A DNA stretch of 36,653 nt from positions 1 to 36,653 of the forward strand of contig CAZMVD010000029.1 in assembly GCA_964569425.1 (NCBI GenBank), in the 5' to 3' direction. This stretch comes from JACQXM01 sp964569425 (GTDB taxonomy: Bacteria; Planctomycetota; Phycisphaerae; UBA1845). Below the pieces are notes generated by a model. It was not told the DNA's origin. It did no database searches and was given only the letters and a program-made list of their open reading frames with translations. The position numbers and the translations under genes were made by a program. Each line of letters begins with the position of its first letter. Position 1 is the stretch's first letter. Below are positions 16,306 through 24,717 of this stretch, in pieces.

Positions 16306-17370
16306 ATGAACGGCGCAGACTATTCCACGCATTCCGGGCAGGCGGACCATGCCCATCAGGGGCGCATGGGCGCACACCGTGCGGACTTATCTACCAACTA
16401 CCTTGGCCTGCGTTTGAAGAACCCGCTGATCGCGGGCGCCTCGCCGCTTTCACGGAGCGTCGCGTCGGTGCGCGAACTGGAAGACGCGGGCGTGGCGGCG
16501 GTGGTGATCTACTCGGTGTTTCAGGAGCAGATTGAGCATGCCGCGTCCAAGCAGGACCATTTCGCGGACTTCGGGACGCACAGTTTCGCCGAGGCGATGA
16601 CCTATGCCCCGGCAGCGCCGGCGTTTCCGCGCGGACCGGAGGAATATGCGGCGCACGTGGCGCAGGTGAAACTGGCGGTGGACATCCCGGTGATCGCGAG
16701 CCTCAACGGCGCGTCGCTGGGGGGCTGGGTCGAGTACGCCCGCTTGCTTCAACAGGCCGGAGCCGACGCGCTGGAACTGAACGTGTACCACATGGCCACC
16801 GACCCGGCGATGTCGGCGCGGGACGTCGAGGATCGCTACGTGGACATTGTGACCGCGGTGAAGCGGGCGGTGAGCATTCCCGTGGCTTTGAAGCTCGGCC
16901 CCTATTTCAGTTCACTGGCGAATTTCGCGGTGCGGTTGGATCGTGCGGGGGTGGACGGGCTGGTGCTCTTCAACCGGTTCTACCAGCCGGACATCAATCT
17001 TGAACAGCTTGAGGTTACGGCGGATCTCACGTTGAGCGCGGCGCATGAAGTTCGCCTGCCGCTGCGGTGGATAGCGGTATTGGATCCGCTGGTGGAGGCG
17101 AGTCTGGCGGCCACGACGGGGGTTTATGCGTGGTCGGACGTGGTCAAACTGCTGCTGGTGGGGGCCGACGCGACCATGCTTTGTGCTGCGCTGCTGCGCC
17201 GGGGCATGGGTGTGGTGCAGGAGATGCTGCTCGGCATGTCGGTATGGCTGGCGGAACACGAGTATGAGGGCGTCCACCAGCTCCAGGGAAGCATGAACCA
17301 CCGAACGTGCAGTGATCCGGCGGCATTCGAGCGAGCCAATTACATGCAGGCCCTTCAACAATACAGTTGA
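16306..17370 (+). CDS. Dihydroorotate dehydrogenase-like flavoprotein paired with nifJ
   Basis: A 354-residue TIM-barrel protein. After about 25 variable residues, 'LSTNYLGLRLKNPLIAGASPLS' matches the start of the dihydroorotate-dehydrogenase-like family, with 'IPVIASLNGASLGGWVEYA', 'LELNVYHMATDP' and 'IPVALKLGPYFSSL' as later barrel strands. True class 1 enzymes have 'N-x-S-C-P-N' after the strand holding the catalytic base; here that place reads NVYHMATD, so pyrimidine synthesis is doubtful. It follows nifJ by 37 bases with GAGGAAGGA before the ATG, so the two probably form an operon. A redox role linked to the oxidoreductase is inferred from that pairing; the substrate is unknown. Confidence 0.85.
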   Translation: MNGADYSTHSGQADHAHQGRMGAHRADLSTNYLGLRLKNPLIAGASPLSRSVASVRELEDAGVAAVVIYSVFQEQIEHAASKQDHFADFGTHSFAEAMTYAPAAPAFPRGPEEYAAHVAQVKLAVDIPVIASLNGASLGGWVEYARLLQQAGADALELNVYHMATDPAMSARDVEDRYVDIVTAVKRAVSIPVALKLGPYFSSLANFAVRLDRAGVDGLVLFNRFYQPDINLEQLEVTADLTLSAAHEVRLPLRWIAVLDPLVEASLAATTGVYAWSDVVKLLLVGADATMLCAALLRRGMGVVQEMLLGMSVWLAEHEYEGVHQLQGSMNHRTCSDPAAFERANYMQALQQYS

Positions 17371-17418
17371 GTATCGTCGGATCGCCGACACAGCACCTCA
17401 ACATCCAATCAAAAAAAA

Positions 17419-17446
17419 GTGAGGCCCGGCTTGCGCCGGACCTCAC
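17419..17446 (-). terminator. Rho-independent terminator of the giant cysteine-rich gene
   Basis: GTGAGG-C-CCGGC (17419-17430) pairs with GCCGG-A-CCTCAC (17435-17446) around a TTGC loop with one mismatch. On the plus strand eight A's (17411-17418) precede it, which read as an eight-T run after the hairpin on the minus strand. It therefore ends leftward transcription, about 200 bases beyond the stop codon at 17652. Confidence 0.8.
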
Positions 17447-17503
17447 GAAAGGGGTTCATTTGCTTGCCGATCGCGCGACCGGCCGAGCCTTTCCCAACGG
17501 AGG

Positions 17504-17537
17504 GGGGTGGGCTCGGGGCTCGCAGAGAGCCCACCCC
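17504..17537. other. Eleven-base-pair perfect hairpin in the 3' region of the giant gene
   Basis: GGGGTGGGCTC (17504-17514) and GAGCCCACCCC (17527-17537) form a perfect stem with a 12-base loop. It lies between the giant gene's stop codon and its terminator, so it would be part of that mRNA's 3' untranslated region. It has no T-run. RNA stabilisation is possible. Confidence 0.45.
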
Positions 17538-17651
17538 GACTCCATGGGATCATTAACTCCTATTCGCCGTTACCGGGCCGGTCAGCGGAACCCATCGAGC
17601 CATCCGCATTGACCGTTCCATTAAACGGCGCGGCTCATCACATTACCTGCC

Positions 17652-20600
17652 TCACGGAGTGAGGTTGCAGGTTCCCGGACAGCTGGCCGGCGTTGTCCGG
17701 AACGACGCAAACGGGTAGTTGTTGCCCTGGAACGCCTGGAGCAACAGGAACACGTCGGCGATGTTCGTGATGTAGTTCAGACACGGGTCAATCGAACTGA
17801 CGGCCTGCACATCGACCCACGAAATATGCGGCGCGGTGGGCAGGTTCTGGAACTTCTGCAACGCCGCCAGGAAGTCGTTGGCGTTGACGATATTGTTCGG
17901 AATCGTCCAGGCTACGCCGTCAAAGCTGCCGACGGTGTCGCCCCAGAACTTACCGCCACTGGGCAACGCGATGGTGGGAACCACTAACGGCGCGGCATCG
18001 AGACTTCCATCCGTGGCGATGATCGCGTAATCGGCCACGACCGGCCCGATTTCGCAGTCACCGAGGTGGATGACCGGTTCCGGCCAGACACGCAGGCCCG
18101 GATCGGCCGTGACCACCATGGCCAGGGCTTGCGAGTTCGGGTTGCCGACCCAGCCGATCTGGGTGGCGCCCTTCATGACCTTGAACTTCACCGGTGTCGC
18201 CCCGTTGTTGGGAGCGAACGAGACGTAACGGTTCTTCGGTCCATGATGCGGCGGGGGCGGCGTGACCGCTGGGTTCACGTCCGGCACCGGATCGCAGAGC
18301 AGACCGATGTCCATGGCCGAAACGCCGCGTCCGGCATCCGACGGGTTGCCCGCGTTGGACCAGCCACCGACGCGAATCATGTAGCACGCGTCCTTGGTTA
18401 CCTGGGCCCACACGCCCGACGTGGTCGAACTGCCCGGGCAGAAGTCGTCGTCGCAGAAGCGCAACGGCATCGTGTTGTTCACCGGGCACAGACCGGCGCA
18501 CGAGGTGGCCGGATTGTGCGTTCCGTAGATGGCCATCATCATGTCGTAGTTGGCGTCATTGCACGCTCGAATCGTCAGCGAGCCGGTGCACGGCGCCGTG
18601 TACGAATACCAGACGTCGGCCTGGAAGCTATTGGTACCGGAGCCGAAGCACCCGGTTCCCTGCGTGTTGGGCCCGTCGGTGGTGGCCAGCCGGTTGTCGG
18701 TCGGCACATCCATGCAACGGTACGCGTCGGTGCCCGCCGTGCGCGGCACACACGTAGCCCCCGGCCAGAAGCAATCCTGACCGGAAAGGCTGCACGCTTC
18801 GCCCGGCTGCGGCGGGTTGAACGTCGGGTTGCCGCTGCACTGACCGAGATTCGCATCGCTGACCGCGCCCACACACACCGGCGTCGCGTCTATGCAATCG
18901 TCGTTGTCGTGCTCCGGACAAGTGAACGAACCGCAGGTCTCGAACGGGAAGAACACGCCCGGTTTCGGCACGGAGGGCGTGCCCACGCACGACAGGTAGT
19001 TGCTGTCCGAGCAGACCGGTCCACTGGAGGTCGCCGAGCAGCAGGCTCCGTTAATGTTGCCGCAGCCGCCGTCCTGACTGACCGGCGGGTTGCTGGCGCC
19101 CTGGATGCCGCTGTCGAGACACCACGCAATATCCACGGTCTGCTGATCCGAAATCTCCCAGATACCGTTGGAATCGCGTACCGAACGGTTGTTGCCGTCC
19201 TGCGTGTCGACCACGAAGACCGTGCAATAACCGCTGCCCTGCGTTTCGCCCGCACCGGTGATTTCCATCCAGTAGCACTCGCCTGGTGTGACCGCGAGCG
19301 CCGGGGTCAGCGGGGCCGTATAGCGCCAGCAACGGCTGTTGCCTACGCCGCCGTCCGAAGGCAGCTTGCCATCCGGAACGAGGTTGTAGGTCGCCAGCGG
19401 GGTGTTGCTGGGGATGCCCATGTCGTCCTCATAGAAGACGGCAATGAAATCATCCGGAGGGGGCGTGCCGCCGGTGTTGCCCGAGCACTCGAACGAACCG
19501 CCGGCGAGGTCGTCGCCGACGTAGCACGGGAACCAGCAAAGCCGGCTGATCGTGTTGGAATCGGGTCGGAAATCATCCGCGATCCGGCGTCCGATGGTGC
19601 GGTCGCTGGGGTGGATGAAGTTACCGGTGGCCGAAAGCTGGCAATGCGCCTGGTCCTCGATCTCGCAGATCGGGCACGGATCGCCGGTCGGCTGGCAGAG
19701 GACACCGCCAAAGTAGGAACCGCTGGCAAGGTCGCACTCAGCCTTGGTGATTCCGTTGCCCATGTTGTCCTGGCACTGGCCGGGGCCGGTGCAGCAGGCG
19801 CCTTCGGCGCACGGATCGGCAAAGCAGTCGGCAATGGCGGGGTCGTCATCACCCAGCCACTGACCGCCCTGCGACTCGCAGTCGAACTTGTCGGTCGTGC
19901 TGCACACGTCCTGCACGCAGCAGGCCGCAGGTACGCAAGCGCGGGCCGCAATCTGCATCTGGTACTCGCTGCGGCGCCGCTGGCACACGTCGCCCGGCAG
20001 GCAGTCCTGATCGGCATCGCACTGCTCGGCCGTCGCCACGCAGCGCTTCGCATCGCCGATCAATTGATAGAAGTAGGTGCCGGCGCCCAGGGTGAACTGG
20101 CCGGACCAGTTGCCGTCCTGGCTGCAGCAGCGATCGTTGTTGCAGCCGGAGCCGAAGCCATGCTTGGCGCCGTTGATGTCCTGATCGGCGAAGATGGTGA
20201 CCGCCCCTGTGCAGGGGCAGCCGTCCTGCACCCACGCCGTCACCGGCGAGCGAATCGGCTCGTTGGTGCACAGGCTGATGGTGACCACGGCGCAGGCATC
20301 GATCTCGAACATCTCGATCCAGCCGCCGTCGTCGCCGCCCAGAACGCAGTCGTCCACATAAATCGCGTCATCGGTATCGCCGGAAATATCGACGATGACC
20401 GGCGGATCGAGCGGATCAAGCGGCACAGTGATCTGATGGACTGTGCTGGGATCGTTGGCGCCGTCGGGACCGTCGCAGGCGATGACACACGACTCGCCGC
20501 CCGGACAGGCGGGACTCATCGGATCGCAGGCCACACCGCTGCCGACACAGGCCACGGGGGCATTCGGCGGATTGATCGGTGTGTTGGAACAGCACGCATA

Positions 20601-22577
20601 AGTGTCCTGGCAGCAGTCATACCCGGAGGGAGGCTGCGGGCAGGCGTTGGGTTCACAAGCCACGCCAAAGCCCAGCAGAACGTTGGGCCCCGTGCAGGCG
20701 CCGGCCGAGGCGACCTGAGTGCAGGTGCCGTCCGGCGCACAGCAGGCGGCGGTGGCGCAGACGTTGTCAGAGCACAGCTCGCCCCCGCCGAACGTGAAGT
20801 CGGCCGCCGTGCGCGGTCCGTTCCAGTCGCGGGTGCTGCAGCGCTGGACCTGGCTGAGGCCGCAATCCCGTGCCCGGTCGCAGTGCGTGCCGGAGCCGGT
20901 GCAATTGCGGCATTCCCAGATGAGCGTGTCGGTGCACGCATTGGTGTCCCGATCGCAGCAGGCGCCCAGCGGGGCGGCGATCTTTTCGCCGACCAGCTCG
21001 AACACCAGGATGTTGTTGTTCGTCGGATGACCCGTCAGGTTGGCATTGAAATCAAGCGGCGTTCCATCGGTCCGCTGGACGACCATGCGCGTCGCGTCGT
21101 TGGTGCCCACATCCGCCGCGTTGGTGGTGATCCAATGGAAGTTGGAATCATGTTCACCGAACTGCTGGCTGATGCTGCGGCCGGCCCGCGCCACCACATA
21201 CCCTTGCGGGGGAATAATGAACGGAGGATCGGTTCGCTCTTCCTGGAACAGCCCCGCCGGCTGGGTGGTGTCGCAATCCGGGAAGCAGTCGACAATGATC
21301 GTCTGATTGCGAATCCCCGGGTGCTGGATACGCCCGCCAATGGTGCCCACCAGGATCGGCGGGCTCGAGTTGTCGTAGAAGTCGAAGAACACGATCTCGT
21401 CCGGGTTGTCGGTTCCACCGCGGAAGCGGAATTCTTTCAACCGCAGGTACGAGGAGTTGTCGAGCGTGTAATCATCGCCGAGAGCGATGAACTTGTCGGC
21501 GCCCGAACACTCGTCGGGGTCGGTCTGACAGACGTTGCCCGACGCGCCGCCCACGGCGCAGTTACCGCTGTCGCAGTCAGCCGCGATGTCGCAGCTCTGG
21601 TTGGCGTTGGCGCCGCCGATGCAACGCGGCCAGCAGTCCGCGTCAATTTCGCAGACGTTGCCGCCGATGACGCAGCGGCGGTTCGATGTGACCACGGTGC
21701 CGAGGTCCAGTTCAAACGCACCTTCCGGCGCCACGCCACTGCTATACTTGGGGCAGCCCAGGCTGGCGTCGCAGGAATGAAGCATGTCGTCCGGGTCTTC
21801 ATAGCGCAGCCAAAGTCCGGCGCAGCCGCCTTCGTTCGTTTGCGAACAGACGCCCGCGACGCAGCAGCGGCCGAGCAGGCCGGTGACTTCGCAACGATCC
21901 AGCGTGTCGTTGCACACGCCGCCGGGCTTAATCACGCACTCTTCGACGCCGGGACAATCGGTGGCGAGGATGCAGTTCTGGCCGCTGATGCTGCAGTTCT
22001 TGGCACAACGATTGAGTTTGACGAGCGAGGTGCCCGAAATGGTGCGCGCGGTACATGTGCCGGTGTCGTTGCAGCGGTCGTCAGTGCAGAAAAGACCGTC
22101 CAGATCGCACCGCATGTGGACCGGGGCGTTGGTCGCCACACACACACCGCCGACGCAGTTGGACACCTGGCACTGGCCGCCTGGATTCGCGCAGTCGTTA
22201 TCGCAGGTGCAGGCGCCGCCGGGCGGAACGGAACCGCCTGTGAAGGCCAGCGCGCCGGAATCCGCGCCCTCGCCATAGCTGACGACGCGACCCCAGCGCA
22301 CATCCGCATCGGTGACGGTGTACGGGTCGCCGTCTGCCTCGATGGGCAGGGGCGGCTGGGTGAGCGCGGTGCCACCCAGTGATTCTGAAGTCATCGTGGC
22401 CGCCTTCTTGCTCGGCTGGACCGACGGGACCTCGGGTGTGGCGGCGACTTTGTCCTTGGGCACCGGTGCCAGCCCGCCGTCAACGGCTGGTGCGCCCTGG
22501 ATCGCCAAGCCGAACACGACGACGCACGCGGCGACGCCCCCGGCCAGGCACCATGTTTGGTAGACTCTACTTCTCAT
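17652..22577 (-). CDS. Giant cysteine-rich secreted protein with dockerin-like C-terminus (1641 aa)
   Basis: About 120 cysteines by eye count in 1641 residues. A signal peptide (MRSRVYQTWCLAGG.. to about residue 30) indicates export. Repeated 'GACC/AACC' modules follow, each with an opening Cys-Cys and later paired cysteines (for example 'GRCCVAGVCSQ', 'GACCDRDTNAC', 'AACCAPDGTC', 'AACCVQDVCS', 'GACCTGPGQC', 'GACCSATSSG'), plus 'C-x-x-D-x-D-C' blocks near the N-terminus. Two regions ('ISLCTNEP..', 'DVWYSYTAPCTGSLTIRAC') resemble pre-peptidase C-terminal folds. The end has two dockerin-like segments ('VNANDFLAALQKF', 'TNIADVFLLLQAFQG'). ATG 22577 is chosen over 22652 because AGGGAGG (22584-22590) is six bases upstream and the signal peptide begins there. 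Disulfide-stabilised cell-surface or matrix function is inferred. The long plus-strand open frame opposite it is a shadow. Confidence 0.88.
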   Translation of the reverse strand: MRSRVYQTWCLAGGVAACVVVFGLAIQGAPAVDGGLAPVPKDKVAATPEVPSVQPSKKAATMTSESLGGTALTQPPLPIEADGDPYTVTDADVRWGRVVSYGEGADSGALAFTGGSVPPGGACTCDNDCANPGGQCQVSNCVGGVCVATNAPVHMRCDLDGLFCTDDRCNDTGTCTARTISGTSLVKLNRCAKNCSISGQNCILATDCPGVEECVIKPGGVCNDTLDRCEVTGLLGRCCVAGVCSQTNEGGCAGLWLRYEDPDDMLHSCDASLGCPKYSSGVAPEGAFELDLGTVVTSNRRCVIGGNVCEIDADCWPRCIGGANANQSCDIAADCDSGNCAVGGASGNVCQTDPDECSGADKFIALGDDYTLDNSSYLRLKEFRFRGGTDNPDEIVFFDFYDNSSPPILVGTIGGRIQHPGIRNQTIIVDCFPDCDTTQPAGLFQEERTDPPFIIPPQGYVVARAGRSISQQFGEHDSNFHWITTNAADVGTNDATRMVVQRTDGTPLDFNANLTGHPTNNNILVFELVGEKIAAPLGACCDRDTNACTDTLIWECRNCTGSGTHCDRARDCGLSQVQRCSTRDWNGPRTAADFTFGGGELCSDNVCATAACCAPDGTCTQVASAGACTGPNVLLGFGVACEPNACPQPPSGYDCCQDTYACCSNTPINPPNAPVACVGSGVACDPMSPACPGGESCVIACDGPDGANDPSTVHQITVPLDPLDPPVIVDISGDTDDAIYVDDCVLGGDDGGWIEMFEIDACAVVTISLCTNEPIRSPVTAWVQDGCPCTGAVTIFADQDINGAKHGFGSGCNNDRCCSQDGNWSGQFTLGAGTYFYQLIGDAKRCVATAEQCDADQDCLPGDVCQRRRSEYQMQIAARACVPAACCVQDVCSTTDKFDCESQGGQWLGDDDPAIADCFADPCAEGACCTGPGQCQDNMGNGITKAECDLASGSYFGGVLCQPTGDPCPICEIEDQAHCQLSATGNFIHPSDRTIGRRIADDFRPDSNTISRLCWFPCYVGDDLAGGSFECSGNTGGTPPPDDFIAVFYEDDMGIPSNTPLATYNLVPDGKLPSDGGVGNSRCWRYTAPLTPALAVTPGECYWMEITGAGETQGSGYCTVFVVDTQDGNNRSVRDSNGIWEISDQQTVDIAWCLDSGIQGASNPPVSQDGGCGNINGACCSATSSGPVCSDSNYLSCVGTPSVPKPGVFFPFETCGSFTCPEHDNDDCIDATPVCVGAVSDANLGQCSGNPTFNPPQPGEACSLSGQDCFWPGATCVPRTAGTDAYRCMDVPTDNRLATTDGPNTQGTGCFGSGTNSFQADVWYSYTAPCTGSLTIRACNDANYDMMMAIYGTHNPATSCAGLCPVNNTMPLRFCDDDFCPGSSTTSGVWAQVTKDACYMIRVGGWSNAGNPSDAGRGVSAMDIGLLCDPVPDVNPAVTPPPPHHGPKNRYVSFAPNNGATPVKFKVMKGATQIGWVGNPNSQALAMVVTADPGLRVWPEPVIHLGDCEIGPVVADYAIIATDGSLDAAPLVVPTIALPSGGKFWGDTVGSFDGVAWTIPNNIVNANDFLAALQKFQNLPTAPHISWVDVQAVSSIDPCLNYITNIADVFLLLQAFQGNNYPFASFRTTPASCPGTCNLTP

Positions 22578-23331
22578 TCCGTTCCTCCCTAAATAAACAG
22601 AAACCGACACGATGGATCGGTACGAGCCCCGCGCGGACACCGCGCGCAGCAAACGAAGTTATTTTCCTCGCCGATCTGAAACCGCCCGTGATTAGTTGAT
22701 GCTCGCCCGGCAGTTCGCAGACGCAACGCTATCACGTAAATCAGACCCCCTGTCAGTGACTTCGCACACAGTTCCTGACAAACCCGAGTTTGCGCAGCGG
22801 GCGCCGCGCCAGGGCGGCTCACCAGCCTATTTTGCAAACCACTCGAACGTCGTTTTCCGTGCAGCGATGCGGACACTAACGCGACAGGGCCCCGACGCCC
22901 GCTACCAATCTTGCACTTTTTGCAAGTCCAGTAACTCGCGCATATTACCAAAAAAACCAAGCCAAGGCAAGAAATAAACCCGTGCCACCGGGAATCATTG
23001 CCCAGCCGGTTTGTGTCAAGTGAATCTGGCTTTATTGAATGGTTGGCAAATGTCATCGATTCCGTCGCCGAAGTGGGGATCAGGCTCCCGAAGGACGGGC
23101 GACTTCCCAAAGCCGGCCGGCGGAATCGTTCGACCTGCCGCGCGCTGGTTGATTCGGGGCGTCATTTGAGCTGGGATTGCCAACGGCGAAGCGGCCCTAA
23201 CGCACGCTGCAAGTTGAGCGGGATTCCTGGTACTGCGTTTATCGGGTCGCGCAATGGATCGGAACTTGGGCAGATCCCGACTCCGCCATCCGCGCGGAAA
23301 TGTATCTAATGGTACATAACGTATTTGCGAC
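22578..23331. other. Divergent intergenic region between the giant gene and the metal-uptake cluster
   Basis: About 750 bases, less GC-rich than its surroundings, with no gene that I can support. It contains a six-base perfect inverted repeat CTTGCA-CTTTT-TGCAAG at 22910-22926 and an A-rich patch near 22950-22980, which may belong to the leftward promoter. The rightward promoter lies just beyond it. Open frames at 22589-23110, 22696-22977 and 22998-23309 lack ribosome-binding sites and recognisable protein features. Confidence 0.55.
23300..23317. promoter_or_regulatory. Inverted repeat ATGTA-N8-TACAT upstream of the metal-cluster promoter
   Basis: Perfect five-base arms at 23300-23304 and 23313-23317, 15 bases before the -35 element. 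Position suits an activator site, whereas a repressor such as MntR would more often overlap the promoter. It does not match a DtxR or MntR box that I know. Tentative. Confidence 0.25.
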
Positions 23332-23359
23332 TTGACAATGTCTCTTTGGGGTATATAGT
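23332..23359 (+). promoter_or_regulatory. Sigma-70-type promoter of the metal-uptake cluster
   Basis: TTGACA (23332-23337), a 16-base spacer and TATAGT (23354-23359) make the best housekeeping promoter in the window. Transcription would begin near 23366, giving a leader of about 100 bases to the GTG at 23468. Confidence 0.7.
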
Positions 23360-23467
23360 AAGTGAGTGGTCAACCATGGACTGTTGCGGAGGCTGGCGGA
23401 CCTGCGCGGAGTTTCCGGCACCGTTTGCGGGCACCTGAACAACTTGTTTTCACGGAGTGCGGATCCA

Positions 23468-24355
23468 GTGTGCAAGCTGCGGGCTGTTGTAGGACGGCTA
23501 AGTCCTGGTCGGTTGGGCGTTTTGCTGGCGGTTGTCTTGGCCCTGCCGGCGCGCGCCGACGAGGCGGATTCCTGGGAACGCGGCGTGCTGGGCTTCCGCG
23601 CCGCCCCGTTGGACGAGCCGTTGGTGACCGACCGTCCCGATTTCACGGAGAGCACGGACGCGGTGCCGCTGGGGCGGGTGCAACTCGAGATGGGCTATAC
23701 GTTTACTTATGACCGCGAAGGGGATGAGCGGCGGCGCGACCATTCGGCCCCGGAGTTTTTGGCACGAATCGGCATCGCCGAAGGCTGGGAACTGCGCATC
23801 GGGTGGGCCGGTTACGCCTGGACGCAAGAGCGGCAGCGCAGTGAAACGCAAGTGGGCCGGCCGATTACGCGCGAGGCATGGAGTCAGGGTGCCAACGATA
23901 TGTCACTTGGTTTCAAGGTCAAACTCGCGGAACAACGGGGGTTGATCCCGCATCTGGGGGTGATCGGAGAAATCAGTGTGCCGACGGGGTCGGCGGGCAC
24001 GGGCTCGGGGGACGTCGATCCGGCCGTCAAGCTGCTGTGGGCCTATGAGTTGAGCGAGAGGCTCAGCGTGGCGGGCAACATCAACGTGGCGGTGCCCACG
24101 GAAGATGCCCATCGGTTCGTGCAGGCCTCGGGGTCGGTGACCACGGCGCTTGCGGTGAGCGAGCGGTGGGGCGCCTATCTGGAGTATTTCGGGTTTTATC
24201 CGAACGCGGACGGCGCGGACTGCGCCCATTACGTCAACGGAGGAGTGACCTATCTGATCAACGACAACCTGCAATTCGATTGGCGGATCGGGGCGGGATT
24301 GAATCGCGCGGCGGACGATCTGTTTACCGGTGTCGGGTTTTCCTGGCGGTTCTGA
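23468..24355 (+). CDS. Outer-membrane beta-barrel, phenol-degradation MetA-like transporter
   Basis: A 295-residue protein. The GTG at 23468 opens a signal peptide (basic start, then LGVLLAVVLALPARA and cleavage before DE). The mature part begins 'DEPLVTDRPDFTESTDAVPLGRVQLEMGYTFTYD', the usual opening of Pfam Phenol_MetA_deg barrels, continues with alternating amphipathic strands, and ends in '..GVGFSWRF' with a terminal Phe, as in outer-membrane barrels. GGAG lies about ten bases before the GTG. A start at 23366 would coincide with the predicted transcription start and add 34 residues before the signal peptide, so it is less likely. As first gene of a metal-transport cluster it may let metal ions or complexes across the outer membrane; that role is inferred from position only, and the family name does not imply phenol breakdown. 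Confidence 0.82.
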   Translation: MCKLRAVVGRLSPGRLGVLLAVVLALPARADEADSWERGVLGFRAAPLDEPLVTDRPDFTESTDAVPLGRVQLEMGYTFTYDREGDERRRDHSAPEFLARIGIAEGWELRIGWAGYAWTQERQRSETQVGRPITREAWSQGANDMSLGFKVKLAEQRGLIPHLGVIGEISVPTGSAGTGSGDVDPAVKLLWAYELSERLSVAGNINVAVPTEDAHRFVQASGSVTTALAVSERWGAYLEYFGFYPNADGADCAHYVNGGVTYLINDNLQFDWRIGAGLNRAADDLFTGVGFSWRF

Positions 24356-24450
24356 TTCCGCCGATTCACCGCCGGCGGGCATTGCGCCCGGTGATCGCTG
24401 AATAGGAAACAGGCGCGGGTGGCGCGCCGTTCTTTTGGAAAGGAAGGATC

Positions 24451-24612
24451 GTGAGACATTTTTCCTGGGCGGTCAGTCGGAAACTGGCGGCTGTGGTGCT
24501 CGCCATGGTCGTTGGAGGCTGCGGGCTGCGAAGCGCGGTGCTCGACGGTGTATACCTGGCGGTGAGCGAGACGGTGGCCGCGGCGATCACCGGCGCGCTG
24601 GCACAACCGTGA
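24451..24612 (+). CDS. Small lipoprotein (53 aa)
   Basis: GTG at 24451 follows AAGGAAGGA (24440-24448) at good spacing. The 53 residues start MRHFSWAVSRKLAAVVLAMV, then a lipobox-like 'VVGGC', so a lipid anchor on the cysteine near residue 24 is likely. The mature part is only about 30 residues and forms an amphipathic helix (AVLDGVYLAVSETVAAAITG). It lies 95 bases after the outer-membrane gene and 105 before the metal-binding protein gene, on the same strand. It resembles the 60-residue protein at 4915-5097 in overall plan. Function unknown; a small accessory to the transporter is possible. Confidence 0.65.
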   Translation: MRHFSWAVSRKLAAVVLAMVVGGCGLRSAVLDGVYLAVSETVAAAITGALAQP

Positions 24613-24717
24613 GCCGCATCATGGGAAGTGGGCGTCACCGGGTGCCCGACCCGTGCAGCCATGGGCATGAACCGCTTCGAAGTGTCGAACCGATATGATA
24701 ACCGGAGGAACTGTGCA

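Noticed and set aside
18066..22382. 1438-codon open frame on the plus strand
   Set aside because: It is exactly antisense to the giant cysteine-rich gene. It reads as Arg/Ala/Val/Gly-rich sequence without domains or a signal peptide, and the minus-strand gene has a ribosome-binding site, signal peptide and modular repeats.
22589..23110. 173-codon minus-strand open frame upstream of the giant gene
   Set aside because: Its end overlaps the giant gene's ribosome-binding region, and the composition is mixed with no domain, so it looks like chance.
23366..23467. Upstream extension of the outer-membrane barrel to GTG 23366
   Set aside because: That codon coincides with the predicted transcription start and the extra residues would precede a normal signal peptide; GTG 23468 begins the signal peptide directly.
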